Positions 1 to 7,447 of a stretch of 34,799 bases of DNA are shown in pieces; the stretch's first letter is position 1, and every line of letters begins with the position of its first letter. Under the pieces are notes generated by a model. It was not told the DNA's origin and searched no databases. It saw nothing but the letters and a program-made list of their open reading frames with translations. Origin of the DNA: Acidobacteriota bacterium (GTDB lineage Bacteria; Acidobacteriota; Terriglobia; Acidiferrales; UBA7541); the NCBI GenBank assembly GCA_003223255.1, contig QHYJ01000066.1:1-34799 (forward strand), given 5' to 3'. The position numbers and the translations under genes were made by a program.

Positions 1-1258
1 CTGACGTAAAGGTGTAATTGTTGTTGATGTGGCAGTCCGTGCAGGCGTTCACCTTGCCCGCCGGCGCCATTTGATGCGACCCCAGCAACGGCCACCCCGT
101 CGTGGCGTGGTCGAAGGTCGCCGTCAAGAACGACACTGTGTTGTGACAGTTCGCGCAATTCGCCGCCGCGAACGCGGTCCCCGCCGAGGAGTGCACCGGA
201 TCGTTGGTCCCTTGCCAGCCGCCTCCGTAGTTCGTATTCAAGTGGCACTGGGAGTTCGCGCAATCGGTCGGTTGGATTTGCAGGTTGTAATTGTTGTTGA
301 TATGGCAGTCGGTGCAGGCGTTCACCTTGCCCGCCGGCGCCATTTGATGCGAATTGGCCAGCGGGAAACCTGTGGTGGCGTGGTCAAAACTCGCGGTCAG
401 CCACGAGACCGTATTGTGGCAGTTGGAGCAAGTCGCGATCGGGAACACCGTGGGCGCAGCCGAGTGCTGCGGATTCGTGGTCTGCTGCCAGGTCGTCAGA
501 TGGCAACCCGCATGCCCGCAATCGGTGGCTGCAATCTGCAGGTTGTAGTTGCCGCCCACGTGGCAACTTGCGCAAGGAACACTTGCGTGTCCGTTGGTCA
601 AAGGGAAATTGATTGGAGGCGCAGCGTGGTTGACGCTTGCGCCCATCCAGCTGTCGAACGTGTGGCAGCTTTCGCAGGTCTGTGGGAACTGAGCCGCGAC
701 GTGGTTGGGCACACTGCCGCCCATCGTTTGCGTTTGCTGGTAATCCTTCAGGTGACACGAGACACAGGCGGTCGAGAGCCCCTGGAACTGGCCGACCGCC
801 GCACCCTTGTGACAATCCTCGCATTGCACGGCCGCATGCGCCCCCAGCAGCGGGAACCGGTTCTGGTGATCCTTTACCTGTTGCACGGCGATATTCCAGC
901 CCTGCACCGTGTGGCATTGCGCGCAATTCGTGCCCATCTTTTTCTGGTGCACGTCGGTATGGCAATCCTGGCAGTTCTTCCCCACATCCGTGAAAACCGG
1001 CTTCACATGGCACTGCGTGCACTCCACTTTTTCGTGCATGCCCCGCAGCGGATACTTCGTTTTATTGTGGTCAAACTCGGGAACAGCCTTGATGGGCCGC
1101 CAAGCCGTGGCCGTGTGACAGTTCTCACACGGAATTGCCAGCTCCCCGTGCGGACTACGCGTAGTCTGCCGCTGAGGCGCTGGAGCCGGAGCGTTGGCTG
1201 GCCATGCAAACAGCAAGAGCCAGCTTAGGACTTGAAGTAGCGCGTTCGTAACCGCCCC
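1..1258 (-). CDS. multihaem cytochrome c, 3' end outside window
   Basis: The minus strand is open from an in-frame TAG at 1261-1259 to the window edge, so the C-terminus is missing. The visible part has 12 CXXCH haem sites and two CX4CH sites (CGHAGCH near 500, CANSQCH near 250), so at least 14 haems. Repeats of the form FDHxxTxxPLxGxHxxxxCxxCH resemble the larger cytochrome upstream. This predicts a periplasmic or outer-surface electron-transfer protein. The start is unclear. After the TAG the frame reads GAVTNALLQVLSWLLLFAW, a good secretion signal ending around PANA, but it contains no ATG or GTG. An ACG at 1249 sits five bases after AGGGGG and may be a mutated ATG. A TTG at 1216 is the only ordinary start codon and would remove most of the signal. 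The end given is the maximal open frame. Substrate unknown. Confidence 0.85.
29..559 (-). repeat. tandem repeat inside the cytochrome gene
   Basis: Two adjacent units of about 86 residues (302-559) and 91 residues (29-301) share the order NYNLQI, a CX4CH site, a CXNCHNTVS site, FDHATTG and HQMAPAGKVNACTDCH. The DNA around 20-80 and 290-350 is nearly identical. A third unit begins at the window edge. This suggests growth of the haem chain by recent tandem duplication. Confidence 0.8.
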
Positions 1259-1632
1259 CTAACCTACAAGATACCCTCAACTTGTTGCTGGGCCGGGAGT
1301 CAGTCGTTCAAGGGATGACCTGATTCTAGTACTAGGAAAAGACCTCAACAACTGTACGCTTGGACAGTTCTAGGCCAGCGAGTAGGGCACCCTTGGAATG
1401 CGACTCAGTACAGCATCGACCCAAACTGAGCATGTAACATTGGTGGCAGATTGAAATCTGCGCCGTGCCCTGGTTTGGAGGTTTGGAGTTGGGGGAAGAA
1501 GACTGAAGCGACTTAATTAGCCAGAGCGAAGTTAGTTAGTTAGTTAGTTAGTTAGTTAGCCCGTCCCGCAGCCGCAAGAAGGAGTAAGCGTACTACAACC
1601 GGATTCTTATCTGCTGGCGTGTGCGATTACCT
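1259..1632. other. non-coding gap between the two cytochrome genes
   Basis: No convincing gene is seen on either strand. The gap holds a 16-base near-palindrome at 1446-1461 (GCAGATT, two bases, AATCTGC) and a GTTA microsatellite at 1531-1558. As both flanking cytochromes are on the minus strand, this is the promoter or leader region of the downstream one. No clear rho-independent terminator was found after the 23-haem gene. Confidence 0.6.
1531..1558. repeat. (GTTA)7 tetranucleotide microsatellite
   Basis: Seven perfect GTTA copies lie in the gap upstream of the truncated cytochrome, about 270 bases before its presumed start. Tetranucleotide tracts are prone to slippage; a regulatory effect here is only possible. 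Confidence 0.95.
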
Positions 1633-3600
1633 CTAGGACGGTTTCACGTCGGGGCCATGGCAGTCCGCGCACTTCGACGGTGCCTTCTTGTAGATAATAA
1701 CGGGCTTGCCCGCGACAAGCTGCGTTTGCATGTGACATTTATCACACGGCACCTTTTCATGGGCCCCTTTCAAGGAAAAGTTCGTCTGCGTCTCGTGGTT
1801 AAAGATAGACGGAACCCAGCGCTGCGAATTGTGACAATCCGCGCAATGAGTTTTCCCGGACTTCGCAAATTGGCCGGCATGAGCATCCTTGTGGCAATCC
1901 TCGCAAATCTGTGAGGTGCCCTTGAATTGCACTTTCGTGGCTCCTGGCGGAATCTTGTGGCAATCCCCACACTTCACCGAGCGATGCGCGCCGAGAAGGG
2001 GAAACTTTGTCTTCGAGTGGTCAAAGCCGCTGATATTCGCCCAGGACCTCGTGTCGTGGCAAGCTTCGCAGCCTAGAGGTGTGCCGTCGGAGCGGCGTTG
2101 GGCCATCTTATCGTTGAATTCGCCGTGATGCGGGTCCTTGTGACACGCCGTACAGCTCATGTCTTTGAAACGGAAAGGCAGAATCTTATCGGTCCTGCCA
2201 GCCAGCCCTACTTTGTGGCAATCAGAGCAGGGGACCGCCAGGTGTGCCCCCGTCAGGGGGAAGTGGGTCTTCTTGTGCATCACTACAGTGAAGGTCGACT
2301 GATGGAAATCCTTGACGGTATGGCAGTCCTCGCACTTATTCTGATACGGCGCGGCGGCAAACTGGCCGTCGTGGGCATCTTTGTGGCAATCCGTGCAGGC
2401 TGCGAACTTAACTTTGTAAATCGTATCCTTGCCCGCCGGTAGATGGCACTTATCGCATTCCACCTTGATGTGCTTGCCCCGTAGCGGGTACTTAGAAGTG
2501 TCATGCTCTTTTGCGCCAAAGAGCGATGGCTTCCAGCCCTGGACCGTATGGCATTCCGCGCATTCCCCCTTCTTCGGCCGCGATGCAAACTGGCCTTTAT
2601 GCGGGTCCGGCTTGTGGCAGTCGGCACAATTCGCAAATGGCAACTGTTTCTTAAAGTCGCCGTTCACATGGCACTGCGTGCAGGCCACGGTTGCGTGTTT
2701 CCCTAGCAAAGGATATTTCGTCTTTGAGTGGTCGAAGGAAAACGCGGGGAGCAATTTCTTCCATCCTGCCGTGGTGTGGCAAACTTCGCAACGCTGTTTG
2801 AATGAGCCTTTGTGCGGATCGATATGACAATCGATGCAGGCCGAAAACTTCATGTCCTTGTAGCGCACCGGCCCGCCGGGGAAATCTGGCTTATGGCATT
2901 TCTCACAGGCCACCTTCATGTGCTCGCCGGTCAACGGATAACGTGTCTTCGAGTGGTCGAATTGCTTGGCGGCCTTCCAATCCGTAAAGTTGTGACATTG
3001 CAGGCAGTTGTTGCCTAGCTGCCCTTTGTGCGGATCCTTATGACACGTCACGCAATCCTGGGACAGACCAAAGAAAGATTTGGAAAGATCCTTTATCTTA
3101 ATGAGGGAACGTTCCGCGGACACCATGTACATCGGTGAGTGACACTTTTCGCAGGGAGTCTCGGCGTGCTTCCCCTCCAGCTTGTAACCCGTTAGCCGGT
3201 GGTCAAATTGCTTTTGCGACGGCTCCCAGTGGATTAGGTTGAAATCCTCACCGTTATGTTCCAGATGGCAGCGAACGCAGTCCTTCCCGTTGGGGTTGGC
3301 CATTTGCAGCTGGTAGTGATAGCCGTGCTTGGCGCTGAGGCGCCCGGCAATCTCCTTGTGGCAATCCAGACACTTAAAAGTCGGGGTGCTAGTACCGAAT
3401 TGGTGACAACTCGCGCATTGGGTGGTGCCGGTTAGAGATTGATGTGCTTTGGAAAGCGGTCCCGGTGAGATTTGGGCATGCAGGGGAACTGCGGTTACTA
3501 AAAAAAATATAAGAAAACACGCCGACCCAAATGCCCCTTGCAAGAAGATCTGCCAGGGCCATTTGAATACGCCCTTCGTGCCGCTTTCGAAGTACTGCAA
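1633..3600 (-). CDS. 23-haem periplasmic/extracellular cytochrome c
   Basis: The 655-residue protein has 23 CXXCH sites, from CASCH near residue 60 to CADCH near the C-terminus. An N-terminal hydrophobic segment, roughly residues 22-42 and ending VPLHA, looks like a signal peptide or anchor. The body repeats a three-haem block: CXXCHKDPHKGQF, then CXXCH and a Trp, then FDHSKTxxPLxGxHxxVxCxxCH. This is typical of class III/c7-like multihaem proteins and predicts a long haem wire for electron transfer across the periplasm or outer membrane. The start is TTG at 3600, supported by GGAGG at 3606-3610 five bases away. No porin or quinol-oxidising partner lies in the window, so direction and partner are unknown. 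It is upstream of, and related to, the truncated cytochrome. Confidence 0.93.
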   Translation of the reverse strand: MQYFESGTKGVFKWPWQIFLQGAFGSACFLIFFLVTAVPLHAQISPGPLSKAHQSLTGTTQCASCHQFGTSTPTFKCLDCHKEIAGRLSAKHGYHYQLQMANPNGKDCVRCHLEHNGEDFNLIHWEPSQKQFDHRLTGYKLEGKHAETPCEKCHSPMYMVSAERSLIKIKDLSKSFFGLSQDCVTCHKDPHKGQLGNNCLQCHNFTDWKAAKQFDHSKTRYPLTGEHMKVACEKCHKPDFPGGPVRYKDMKFSACIDCHIDPHKGSFKQRCEVCHTTAGWKKLLPAFSFDHSKTKYPLLGKHATVACTQCHVNGDFKKQLPFANCADCHKPDPHKGQFASRPKKGECAECHTVQGWKPSLFGAKEHDTSKYPLRGKHIKVECDKCHLPAGKDTIYKVKFAACTDCHKDAHDGQFAAAPYQNKCEDCHTVKDFHQSTFTVVMHKKTHFPLTGAHLAVPCSDCHKVGLAGRTDKILPFRFKDMSCTACHKDPHHGEFNDKMAQRRSDGTPLGCEACHDTRSWANISGFDHSKTKFPLLGAHRSVKCGDCHKIPPGATKVQFKGTSQICEDCHKDAHAGQFAKSGKTHCADCHNSQRWVPSIFNHETQTNFSLKGAHEKVPCDKCHMQTQLVAGKPVIIYKKAPSKCADCHGPDVKPS

Positions 3601-3820
3601 GCAATCCTCCGTTTAGATCGGGCATGGGGTTCGAACCAGGATTCCGCGACTTGGGTACAACACAATAGCACGACCGCAAGCAATCCGAGTCACGGAGTTC
3701 CGTCGGTACTTATTCTGGAATAGTTGTCCGTCCAGCCGGTCGCGGGCAACTTGCATTTAAGAATACTTAAGGCTCAGATTCAAGCGCGGGCAGACCTGCC
3801 TGATTTATCCTGAAGAATTA

Positions 3821-3897
3821 TGGCGCGCCCGGGGCGATTTGAACGCCCGACCTCTGGTTCCGGAGACCAGCGCTCTATCCAGCTGAGCTACGGGCGC
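3821..3897 (-). tRNA. tRNA-Arg (anticodon CCG)
   Basis: Reverse-complement reading gives a full cloverleaf: acceptor GCGCCCG paired with CGGGCGC, D arm GCTC/GAGC, anticodon stem CTGGT/ACCAG around loop CTCCGGA, and T arm GGGCG/CGCCC around TTCAAAT. Discriminator G and an encoded CCA (3821-3823) follow. Anticodon CCG reads the Arg codon CGG. The length is 77 bases. Confidence 0.97.
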
Positions 3898-4054
3898 GCG
3901 GTGAGCGCTCCTCAGAAAAGGTTGAGCGAGCGCGCAACGAGAAAGAAGCCCATTGAACCTAGACATTCTATCCTGTCTAATGCGCTCGCGCCAGGACGCA
4001 TTCCCCTGGCCATTCTGTCCTCACTCTTTGCTTTCGCAAATCGAGAGCGCCAGA

Positions 4055-4402
4055 TTACCCGATCGCGTGGGAACGTATGCTTTTGGCAAGTTTTTCGATT
4101 TCCTCCGCTTTCTTGAGCATAGGTACGGAAAGTACCTGAACGGAATCGGTTTTTTCCACCTCGGCTTTCAATTCGCTAGCCAATTGAAAAAGCCGCTCGA
4201 TACTTTTTCTGATGTCCTTCTGGTTGGCCTCCAGCATGGCCTTCGAGTCGATCTTGGGCTCGCCAGTGTCTTCGTCTCGCAGCTGTGGCTTGGGAGTAGG
4301 TTTAGGCGGGGCTTCTTGGGCGCGTATGGTATAGCTCGCGAGCCCAAGAGACGCACTCGAAACCACAAACATGCTCAGAAATCTTCGTCTCGAATCTGTC
4401 AT
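4055..4402 (-). CDS. small exported protein with Tat-type signal
   Basis: The 115-residue product begins MTDSRRRFLSMFVV and has a hydrophobic stretch ending near SYTIRAQE, a twin-arginine (Tat) signal with a likely cleavage after Ala28. The mature part is about 85 residues: a Pro-rich linker, then a charged, probably helical segment rich in Lys, Glu and Leu. No cofactor or catalytic motif is visible. It is divergent from the MscS gene, with 85 bases between the two starts. I do not recognise the family. The Tat signal argues for a folded or complexed periplasmic protein, but the short size leaves its role open. Confidence 0.7.
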   Translation of the reverse strand: MTDSRRRFLSMFVVSSASLGLASYTIRAQEAPPKPTPKPQLRDEDTGEPKIDSKAMLEANQKDIRKSIERLFQLASELKAEVEKTDSVQVLSVPMLKKAEEIEKLAKSIRSHAIG

Positions 4403-4487
4403 TTTAACAAGCTCCCTTTGTGACCACCGATCTCCACCCCATCCGCAACTGCGCTTCCAATGTTATACTCCCCCCTTCATAGAAATC

Positions 4488-5363
4488 ATGCCTAGTTCTT
4501 TGAATCATTGGGTGGAATTGACCCTTTCTCATGCCCTGCGATTGTTGGGCATCCTTGTCATTGCGCTAGTACTGAACCGTCTGCTCCGGGCAGCAAGCAA
4601 ACTGATCGTCAAGCCGGCAACGGGACAAACACGGCAGTCGCAACTCCGCGAGCAACAAACCCGCACTTTAGCAGGGATCGTTTATAGCGCGGGGAGCAAG
4701 GTGGTCTGGACGGTCGCGCTGCTGATGGCGCTGCACGAGTTCATGGACGTAACGCCCGCCGTGGCGCTCGCAGGGCTTGCCATCCTGTCTTTGGGACTTG
4801 GCGCGCAAAACTTGGTTCGCGACGTGATTAGCGGGTTCTACATTGTGTTAGAGGACCAATTTGTAGTGGGCGACACGGTTCAGATTTCTGATTACACAGG
4901 TAGGGTGGAACATCTTACGTTGCGCCGGACAGTCCTTCGCGATGCCCGCGGGGCGCTAGTGACCATCGCCAACGGCGAGATCCGTAGCGTTAGCAACCTC
5001 AACCGCGACTGGTCGCAGGCTTTTGTGGACGTTTCCTTGTCGCCCGAAACTCCTGTCGAGAAAGCGCTAAAGGCCCTGGAAGTCGCCGCCGCAGCATTGC
5101 GTGCCGATCCGGCATGGTCGCAAGCGCTTGTGGATGTGCCACGGATCTTGGGCGTTCAAGATTTCGACCGACATGCTTCCACGATTCGACTGCAGGTGCG
5201 AACCGCGCCGACGCGCCAGGATGAAGTGGCGCGGGAGCTGAGGCGCCGCATTCAAGCGGAGCTTCTCAAGCAAGGCATACCCGTATCGAGCGTGCAGCGC
5301 ATCGAACTTACCGGCGTATCTGATTCGTTGCAGAAAGCCGCGCAGTCGGATCCTGCAAGTTAG
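4488..5363 (+). CDS. MscS-family small mechanosensitive channel
   Basis: The 291-residue membrane protein has three predicted helices: residues about 10-32, about 65-88, and a pore-type helix around 95-112 rich in Gly and Ala (ALAGLAILSLGLGAQNLVRD). The family-typical segment FVVGDTVQI follows, then the beta domain with a G-x-V-x-x-x-x-LRRT pattern, and a mixed alpha/beta C-terminal domain. The order and length fit compact MscS/YbdG-like channels, which release solutes on hypo-osmotic shock. ATG at 4488 is chosen because the in-frame extension upstream overlaps the divergent promoter region and has no membrane or domain signal. No strong Shine-Dalgarno precedes it. The next gene starts 16 bases after its stop and is probably cotranscribed. 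Confidence 0.9.
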   Translation: MPSSLNHWVELTLSHALRLLGILVIALVLNRLLRAASKLIVKPATGQTRQSQLREQQTRTLAGIVYSAGSKVVWTVALLMALHEFMDVTPAVALAGLAILSLGLGAQNLVRDVISGFYIVLEDQFVVGDTVQISDYTGRVEHLTLRRTVLRDARGALVTIANGEIRSVSNLNRDWSQAFVDVSLSPETPVEKALKALEVAAAALRADPAWSQALVDVPRILGVQDFDRHASTIRLQVRTAPTRQDEVARELRRRIQAELLKQGIPVSSVQRIELTGVSDSLQKAAQSDPAS

Positions 5364-5379
5364 CCCAGGAGGATTCGCC

Positions 5380-5835
5380 ATGGCCCAGATTACGTACGAC
5401 GAAGTAAACCTTATGCTTCGGCTGTACGACTTGCGCCGCGAGCCACGCCTGCGGCAGGCGCGCGCCTGGTTTACCGACAACTTCCATCCCACCTCTCCGG
5501 AAGACATGGTAGAGAAATACCCGCAAGGCAGCGAAGAGAACACCTACATTCGCATGGTCATCAGTTATTGGGAAATGGTCGCGAGCATCGTGAATCGCGG
5601 CCTCATCAACGATGAACTTTTTTTTGAAAGCAATGGAGAAATCTGGGTAGTGTGGGATCGCATGCGCACCATCGTTCCCACCTGGCGTGCGGCCTTCAAG
5701 AACCCTCACCTGTTCCAGAACATTGAAGAAACCTGCAAGCGCTTGGAAGCTTGGAGAGAGAGGCGGGCTCCCGGGTCTACAGCCGCGATGCGTCAGATGC
5801 TGGGCCAGTCGAAATCCAAGACAAAGGCAATCTGA
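5380..5835 (+). CDS. small soluble protein of unknown function
   Basis: The 151-residue protein has no signal peptide or membrane segment. AGGAGG at 5367-5372 lies seven bases before the ATG, an excellent ribosome site. Its sequence is mostly amphipathic helix, with motifs such as LYDLRREPRLRQARAW near the start, an aromatic-rich middle (ISYWEMVASIV) and a basic C-terminal tail. It has the general look of small helical DUF proteins found near membrane transporters, but I do not recognise the family. The 16-base spacing suggests cotranscription with the MscS channel. A link with osmotic response is only inferred from position. Confidence 0.8.
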   Translation: MAQITYDEVNLMLRLYDLRREPRLRQARAWFTDNFHPTSPEDMVEKYPQGSEENTYIRMVISYWEMVASIVNRGLINDELFFESNGEIWVVWDRMRTIVPTWRAAFKNPHLFQNIEETCKRLEAWRERRAPGSTAAMRQMLGQSKSKTKAI

Positions 5836-5892
5836 ACTTTTATGGGCGCGGCCCCGGGACATCGCCATTATAGAGCATTGCGTTCGGTTGCA

Positions 5893-6490
5893 TTATTGCC
5901 TGCGGCGCATGAGTTCGCGAGCCACAAGCGCATGGTCCGGTGGCGTTTGGGGAATTGCCGTTTTGACGCAGTTTCGTCCTGCGGCCCTTGCGCTGTAGAG
6001 AGCGGTATTCACCTCGTGAAGCAATTCCACCACGGACAGATAACCCACTCCTAGCTTACCAATGGCCCAAAGCTCATGGAAATGGAAACGCTACCGGCAG
6101 AAGTCTCCACTGCACGCTCGCAGATGGTCCTTTTGAATTTTTTCGGCGCGCGCCAAACCGTAAGCCGGATCACAGTTTTCCTCTCGCGCTTCGATGAGCC
6201 GGTCTTCGAGGTCCAGGATACGCATTCCCGTGCCCAAACTTGTTCCGCCCTAAGCGTTCGAGCTTTCGCCACGGCCTCGGCCGCTTCGCCAGCAGCAAGG
6301 TTCGAGAGCATGCCCTTCAAGCCGCGGGCCTCCAAAACAACGCGCGATGCGTCCACAGAACGGCCTCACGCAAGGCCTGATGACGCTGTGGGAACTCTTC
6401 CTGGAAGATCGATAGCAGGTCCCTGGCCAGTTCCCGGTCGTGTTCCGAGCGCGCGAGCAACTCCTCGAGGTCTATGAAGTACTCCGTCAT
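5893..6490 (-). pseudogene. decayed HPt domain fused to a GGDEF remnant
   Basis: An ATG at 6490, preceded by AGGGGAG, opens a frame starting MTEYFIDLEELLARSEHDRE, a typical histidine-phosphotransfer (HPt) domain. The match continues only by changing frame near 6350 (VVLEARGLKGMLSNLAA) and again near 6262 (LERLGR). The phospho-accepting His, expected as AHGLKG, is Arg (ARGLKG). After RILDLEDRLIEAREE the sequence passes straight into the last third of a GGDEF domain: DPAYGLARAEKI, TSAGSVSISMSFG, then LYSARAAGRNC. This tail is also frame-broken and ends at TAA 5895-5893. The GGDEF core itself is absent. I read this as an HPt gene joined by internal deletion to a diguanylate-cyclase fragment, now inactive. 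It lies downstream of the HD-GYP gene on the same strand. Confidence 0.75.
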
Positions 6491-6739
6491 CGGGTTCTCC
6501 CCTTCCTCGGCGCGCCCACGGAAGACGCGAACCTCCGAATTCATAAGTTTTGGCGCAAACACCAACCCACTTAGGCAAGGGCAAGACGGTGCCCACAGCG
6601 GCCCACCTCCCAGTCCCCTATTTGATTGACGGGATTGGAGTTCGCTTCTGAATTGCGGATTCTGGGAAAAGCTACTAAATTTGCAGCGGTGGAACAAAAC
6701 GAAAGAACTTGGTTCAATCTGAAACGTCGGACGAGGAGA

Positions 6740-7441
6740 TCAAAGAGCCGTGCCGACCGAGGTGCCGGCCGCAGCAAAGACTGTGGGCATCTCCTCTTGG
6801 GCAAACGAGAGGAAGCATTTCACGACGGTCGGGTCGAACTGGGTGCCGCTCGACTCCGATAGCCGGCGCATGGCCTCTTCGAAGGGCAAGCCTTTGCGGT
6901 AGGGACGGGAAGATACCATGGCATCGAAGGCGTCGGTGACAGAAACGATCCTCGATACAATCGGGATTTCCGTCCCCTTAAGTCCTGCAGGATAGCCCTT
7001 CCCGTCGAAGAACTCGTGATGATGGAGAATGTCGAGAGCAGCGCGCTCAAATCCTGGAAGCATACGAAGAACCGCCCAGCCGTATTCGGGGTGTTTCTTC
7101 ATCAGCGCGTATTCTTGGTCGTCGAGGCGGCCCGGCTTACGCAGGATGGAATCTGGGATTCCCACTTTGCCGATATCGTGAAGAAGAGCCGCAACTTCAA
7201 GATTTTGAAGCGATGTTTCTTCGAGACCGAGCTCTTGTCCCACGCGCATCCCCCATTCGGCGAGGCGCGTGCTGTGTACTCCGGTGTTAAGATCCTTTAA
7301 GTCGAGCAGTTGGTTGAAGGCGCAGATGACGGAATTGCGCAACGCCAAAGCCTGCTCTTCAAGCTGCTTGATCCGGAGGGACTCCGGCGCCAAAAGAAGC
7401 TGGGAGCTTGCCGTTGGCGCCGGAATTTGCCCCTTGAACAT
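6740..7441 (-). CDS. HD-GYP domain protein (probable c-di-GMP phosphodiesterase)
   Basis: The 233-residue protein has a short N-terminal helical lead (about residues 1-50) and then a complete HD-GYP domain. Visible motifs are HSTRLAEW, the metal-binding HD in LLHDIGKVGIPD, HHEFFDGKGYP (the GYP signature), and DAFDAMVSSRPYR. All key residues appear present, so c-di-GMP hydrolysis is plausible. There is no receiver or sensor domain, so regulation must come from partners. The start is ATG 7441, six bases after the subtilase stop, with no clear ribosome site, suggesting translational coupling. It closes the sigma/CHAT/protease gene run and lies just upstream of the HPt-GGDEF relic, perhaps the leftover of a former signalling pair. 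Confidence 0.92.
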   Translation of the reverse strand: MFKGQIPAPTASSQLLLAPESLRIKQLEEQALALRNSVICAFNQLLDLKDLNTGVHSTRLAEWGMRVGQELGLEETSLQNLEVAALLHDIGKVGIPDSILRKPGRLDDQEYALMKKHPEYGWAVLRMLPGFERAALDILHHHEFFDGKGYPAGLKGTEIPIVSRIVSVTDAFDAMVSSRPYRKGLPFEEAMRRLSESSGTQFDPTVVKCFLSFAQEEMPTVFAAAGTSVGTAL

Positions 7442-7447
7442 CAGCTG

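Noticed and set aside
29-559. Regular DNA repeats as a CRISPR-like array
   Set aside because: The repeats are coding units of about 90 residues with haem sites, not short repeats separated by unique spacers.
29-1228. Long plus-strand open frame of 399 codons over the truncated cytochrome
   Set aside because: It is the antisense shadow of the haem-rich gene: Arg/Val-rich, with no domain, while the minus strand carries regular CXXCH motifs.
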